Of a stretch of DNA of 64,000 nucleotides, positions 62,301 to 64,000 are shown piece after piece. Below the pieces are notes generated by a model. That model ran no database searches and was not told the DNA's origin. It worked only from the letters and a program-made list of their open reading frames with translations. This DNA is from Aporrectodea caliginosa (taxonomy: Eukaryota > Annelida > Clitellata > Crassiclitellata > Lumbricidae): NCBI GenBank assembly GCA_020284085.1, contig JACEVL010000289.1:453501-517500 (forward strand), read 5' to 3'. A program made the translations under genes and the position numbers. How positions within the stretch are numbered: position 1 is the first letter of the stretch; the number at the start of each line of letters is the position of its first letter.

Positions 62301-63379
62301 CTTTATGTAGCGTCAGTTTGTAATCTCGAATGTCTCGTAGTTTCTGTAATTGAGCATTTGTATTGGGCCCGATTGGTATTACTTTACCTCTAGAGTTCCG
62401 ACGACTAGGGTTCTGTTCCCAAGTATTGAACCGACGCTGGTCACGTGACGCCTTTCGTGTACTAAAGTAAACAGGTTTAACGATGAATTGTTATTGATTT
62501 AATTTATGAATTAATTGTTGACTGGACGAATTTTTGAATTGATTGGTGAACTTAGGAAGTGACGAACTTCTTAATTAGTTCCTGTATTAATTCCTGAATA
62601 GAATAATTTCTGAGTAAATTAGTTTCTAAACTAATTAATTCAGGAATTCATTTATCCAAAAATAAATAAATAACGAGATACAGACAGACAAACAGAGAGG
62701 CAGACATAATCATTAATACAGGTTTTAATTACTACATAAATGAATTGACTAAATCCGTATTAAATATCTGGTTTAATTCCTGAATGTATCAGAGATGGGT
62801 AAGTAATCGATTAGATTCTTAACGATTAGCTAATCGATTAGACAAACGGCTAATTCTAATTCTAATTGATTAGCAATTTAACTAATTGATTAGCTAAACG
62901 ATTAGATATTTTTAGACAAACCGCTAATTCTAATTCTAACCGATTAGCAATTTAACTAATTGATTAGCTACACGATTAGACATTTTTAGACAAACAGCTA
63001 ATTCTAATTCCACGTGATACACAAATACGAAGCAAGCAACGCAATGGAACCTCAACCTGACCAAGCCTGACGCCCTGATCCTAGCCTCACCCCATCCTGA
63101 CCCCACAACGATTCCACCGTCACAAGAATCCGACATCGGTGCAACCATACGCTTTACACACAAACCGAAACCGGTTTCGGTATCGCCCTATACCTCCGCC
63201 GTTGAACCCGAAGGTGGGGTCGACATGAGCGGCCATGGCAGCCACAAGATGTCGCTCAACACTCGAATCAACGGAACCGATTTACCTGCGAAGGATTCGT
63301 CCGCCACCACTTCCGGTTTTGCGATGAGAAGAAAAACGCAGAGGAACCGACAGCAACCGAACGATATGTCCATCATCAC
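55314..63379 (-). CDS. ionotropic glutamate receptor subunit lacking the amino-terminal domain (7 exons)
   Basis: Joined minus-strand exons: 63379-63286, 62461-62388, 61694-61494, 60973-60725, 60105-59958, 59231-58943, 55857-55314. All phases agree; 532 residues, open to TAG. Order: signal peptide (1 to about 25), a short linker of about 20 residues, ligand-binding S1 (about 48-185), M1 (about 194-215), pore loop (237-256), M3 (263-294), S2 (about 302-470), M4 (481-506), short C-tail. Binding-pocket residues of the family are present: Pro136, Thr138 and Arg143 in 'APMTITWAR', and Glu384 in 'ALIVES'. The S2 disulfide pair is Cys397/Cys452. There is no room for the usual domain of about 380 residues before S1. 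Likely a plasma-membrane cation channel gated by an amino acid. The pore reads L-Q-W-Q-G and M3 reads T-Y-V-A-G-V-V-N-T. I cannot assign a subfamily by eye. Confidence 0.9.
56455..56515 (+). mobile_element. SINE/LINE tail fragment
   Basis: 'gcgagcgcctctgagtagat' + 'gaagggacgctatataaatg', the common tail without a head. In receptor intron 6. Confidence 0.6.
57295..57352. repeat. (AAT)n microsatellite
   Basis: About 18 AAT repeats in receptor intron 6. Confidence 0.95.
57691..58249. repeat. 24-bp direct repeats flanking a SINE-containing block
   Basis: 'tgtctctcttggggggcggg' + 'gccc' occurs at 57691-57714 and again at 58226-58249. The block between starts with the SINE below. The repeat may be a long target-site duplication of a retroposed unit of about 510 bp. 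Confidence 0.6.
57707..57948 (+). mobile_element. tRNA-Arg-like SINE
   Basis: 'ggcccgtggcgcattggata' strongly resembles the start of tRNA-Arg genes (A box). B box 'gagttcgagcc'. The tail 'aaccggttgcggtttgtcaa' ... 'aataaacga' matches the 3' end of the LINE at 2136-5245. Confidence 0.8.
58390..58460 (+). mobile_element. LINE 3'-tail fragment
   Basis: 'tggtaccctgcgcttggcta' ... 'gcactttataagttttgagc' matches the tails at 51240, 54967 and 43850. Confidence 0.5.
58472..58918. mobile_element. 447-bp MITE with TAT target duplication
   Basis: Inverted ends: 'ggggtcgtccattaattatg' at the left and, at the right, a matching end reading 'gggatggtccattaattatg' on the minus strand. TAT on both sides (58469-58471, 58919-58921). 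No transposase frame. A 3-bp duplication with GGG ends is reminiscent of PIF/Harbinger, but this is not certain. A truncated relative is at 948-1065. Confidence 0.75.
58943..59231 (-). CDS. receptor exon 6 (M3 and S2 start)
   Basis: Residues 256-351: M3 'FLGCIWFAYVTLFLTTYVAG', then 'IMDLAHMLTTRIDYKVGC' and 'FEALK' in S2. A MITE ends 25 nt into the following intron. gtgagt donor, phase 2. Confidence 0.93.
59320..59520. repeat. (TG)n and (TCTCTG)n microsatellites
   Basis: Mixed TG, TCTCTG and GTGC simple repeats in receptor intron 5. Open frames here on both strands are artefacts. Confidence 0.95.
59958..60105 (-). CDS. receptor exon 5 (M1 end and pore loop)
   Basis: 'VWVILWLMNIYNPHEYG' then 'FNVGGAFWFVFSTLQWQ'. 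The pore-loop Q/R site position is Trp254 by alignment with M-Q-Q-G of AMPA/kainate receptors. Phase 1. Confidence 0.93.
60215..60560. repeat. (ATGT)n microsatellite
   Basis: Irregular then pure 'atgt' repeats (pure at about 60440-60485) in receptor intron 4. Confidence 0.95.
60725..60973 (-). CDS. receptor exon 4 (S1 end and M1 start)
   Basis: Residues 124-206: 'AAAPMTITWARQQVVDFVRP' with the ligand-binding Arg143, then 'FQNLGMSIIVQR', and the start of M1 'SLWATTFGLLIV'. gtaagt donor, phase 0. Confidence 0.95.
61040..61400. repeat. (GACT)n microsatellite
   Basis: About 80 tetramers of 'gact' with 'gatt', 'aaaa' and 'ggct' variants, in receptor intron 3. Confidence 0.95.
61494..61694 (-). 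CDS. receptor exon 3 (S1)
   Basis: Residues 57-123: 'TEPYLRLVSRG', 'FVGFIPDLLLILSRRLDF', 'WNGLVGELIRNQ'. E-P-Y and W-N-G-(L/M)-V-G-E-L are signature blocks of S1. Phase 0 both sides. Confidence 0.95.
61845..61990. repeat. 36-bp minisatellite in receptor intron 2
   Basis: Four good copies of 'aatccagcttctatttaagc' + 'aagaattattttcatc'. The same unit is at 53405-53685. Confidence 0.92.
62165..62295 (+). mobile_element. two SINE/LINE tail fragments
   Basis: 'ttcgggcgctatataaatct' and 'gagtagcgctttataaatgt', each followed by 'tttacgattacga'. Confidence 0.55.
62388..62461 (-). CDS. receptor exon 2 (linker and first S1 strand)
   Basis: 'HVTSVGSILGNRTLVVGTLE'. L-V-V-G-T-L-E corresponds to the L-x-V-T-T-x-x-E that opens S1. 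Phases (2-nt start, phase-0 end) join exons 1 and 3 exactly. Confidence 0.82.
62795..63012. repeat. tandem repeat, unit about 75 bp
   Basis: Two and a half copies of 'gacaaaccgctaattctaat' ... 'gattagctacacgattagac', in receptor intron 1. Rich in 'ctaatcgattag' palindromes. Confidence 0.8.
63286..63379 (-). CDS. receptor exon 1 (signal peptide)
   Basis: 'MMMDISFGCCRFLCVFLLIA' then 'KPEVVADESFA'. Hydrophobic core and small residues before DE fit a signal peptide. Three ATGs in a row; the true start could be any of them. Donor gtaaat, phase 1. Confidence 0.75.
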
Positions 63380-63539
63380 GTCGTCATCGGATTAAACGAA
63401 TCCGTTATCTGGTCAGAAATTTATATAGCGCCGACTGCAGTCGATGACATTCCATCCACAGTCGGTCTCTTGCAGCAGCAGCACTACGGCTCCAGCAGCT
63501 GCAGACAACAGATATCGACTCCAATCCCGCGTTGCCATA

Positions 63540-63676
63540 GAGAATCTCTGTCTCTCCGTCTCTCTGTGTCTGTGTCTCTGTATGTCTGTATGTCTGTCTC
63601 TGTCTGTCTCTGTCTCTCTGTCTCTCTGTTTCTCTGTCTGGCTGTCTGGCTGTCTCTGTCTGTCTGTGTGGCTGTC

Positions 63677-63715
<39 letters not shown>

Positions 63716-63890
63716 TTCTCTGTCTCTGTCAGTCTTTCTGTCTCTGTCTGTCTCTGTCTGTCTCTGTCTGTCTGTCTGTCTCTTTCTCTGTCTGTTTCTG
63801 TCTCTCTGTCTGTCTTTCTGTCTCTCTCTGTCTCTCTGTCTCTGTCTCTCGCACGCACGCACACACACGCGCACGCGCGCCCACACACTT
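63540..63890. repeat. (CTGT)n/(CTCTGT)n microsatellite upstream of the receptor
   Basis: Long irregular 'ctgtctctgt' tract followed by 'cacgcacgcacac'. It lies 160 bp upstream of the receptor start codon. Open frames of 130-160 codons across it are artefacts. Confidence 0.95.
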
Positions 63891-63959
63891 AGACACACAC
63901 ATGGCCTATACGTGATTTGCTGTGTATGAAATGAACAGCTATATAGTAATGTTATTGTA

Positions 63960-64000
63960 TAAATTAATGTATAATATTGTATATATATATATATATATAT
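63960..64000. repeat. (AT)n microsatellite at window end
   Basis: Pure AT run reaching the last base. Confidence 0.85.

Noticed and set aside
63413..63929. Overlapping 134-161 codon frames rich in Ser/Leu/Cys or Arg/Asp/Thr
   Set aside because: Product of the (CTGT)n microsatellite on both strands.

Overview
This window is nuclear DNA from an intron-rich invertebrate animal. It holds spliced genes with GT-AG introns, tRNA-derived SINEs, several non-LTR (LINE) retrotransposons, many small inverted-repeat DNA elements, and minisatellites inside introns. There are no prokaryotic features. The species cannot be fixed from the sequence alone.

Layout. (1) About 0-8 kb is repeat-rich: a 179-bp hAT-like MITE (1737-1915), a decayed LINE on the minus strand (2136-5245), and duplicated coding-like fragments at 6.9-7.7 kb that I cannot identify. 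(2) 8.2-19.3 kb, minus strand, is a nest of duplicated segments carrying exon-sized pieces of a ubiquitin-specific protease resembling USP4/11/15: DUSP-like, UBL-like, two kinds of catalytic-Cys (Cys-box) exon, the exon that follows the Cys box, and one QQD-box exon. Splice sites and phases agree between copies, but several copies carry stops or frameshifts and no His-box exon is seen. (3) 19.6-22.1 kb is a second decayed LINE (plus strand) split by a SINE. 22.1-26.8 kb is mostly repeats and AT-rich DNA, with one weak candidate first exon on the minus strand. (4) 26791-49465, plus strand, is a complete HLTF (helicase-like transcription factor) gene. I assembled 22 coding exons into one reading frame of about 1171 residues: HIRAN domain, SNF2 ATPase lobe 1, C3HC4 RING, and helicase lobe 2. 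Its introns hold several minisatellites, including a 2.2-kb array of an 18-bp unit. (5) 49.5-55.3 kb is the convergent intergenic region, with four mobile-element insertions that can be delimited or recognised. (6) 55314-63379, minus strand, is a complete 7-exon ionotropic glutamate receptor gene encoding 532 residues. It goes from signal peptide to ligand-binding domain with no amino-terminal domain, and its pore and M3 motifs are unusual.

How things fit. HLTF acts in the nucleus on stalled replication forks. The receptor is a predicted plasma-membrane ligand-gated channel. They are unrelated neighbours transcribed towards each other. The USP array is the most unusual locus. The transposon content is unusually readable: insertions with intact target-site duplications (8 bp, TTAA, TA, TAT), nested insertions, and a SINE sharing its 3' tail with a LINE in the same window. 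I found no convincing wholly new system. The USP-fragment array and the N-terminal-domain-less receptor are the best candidates for follow-up. All domain calls come from reading conserved motifs by eye; no database search was run.
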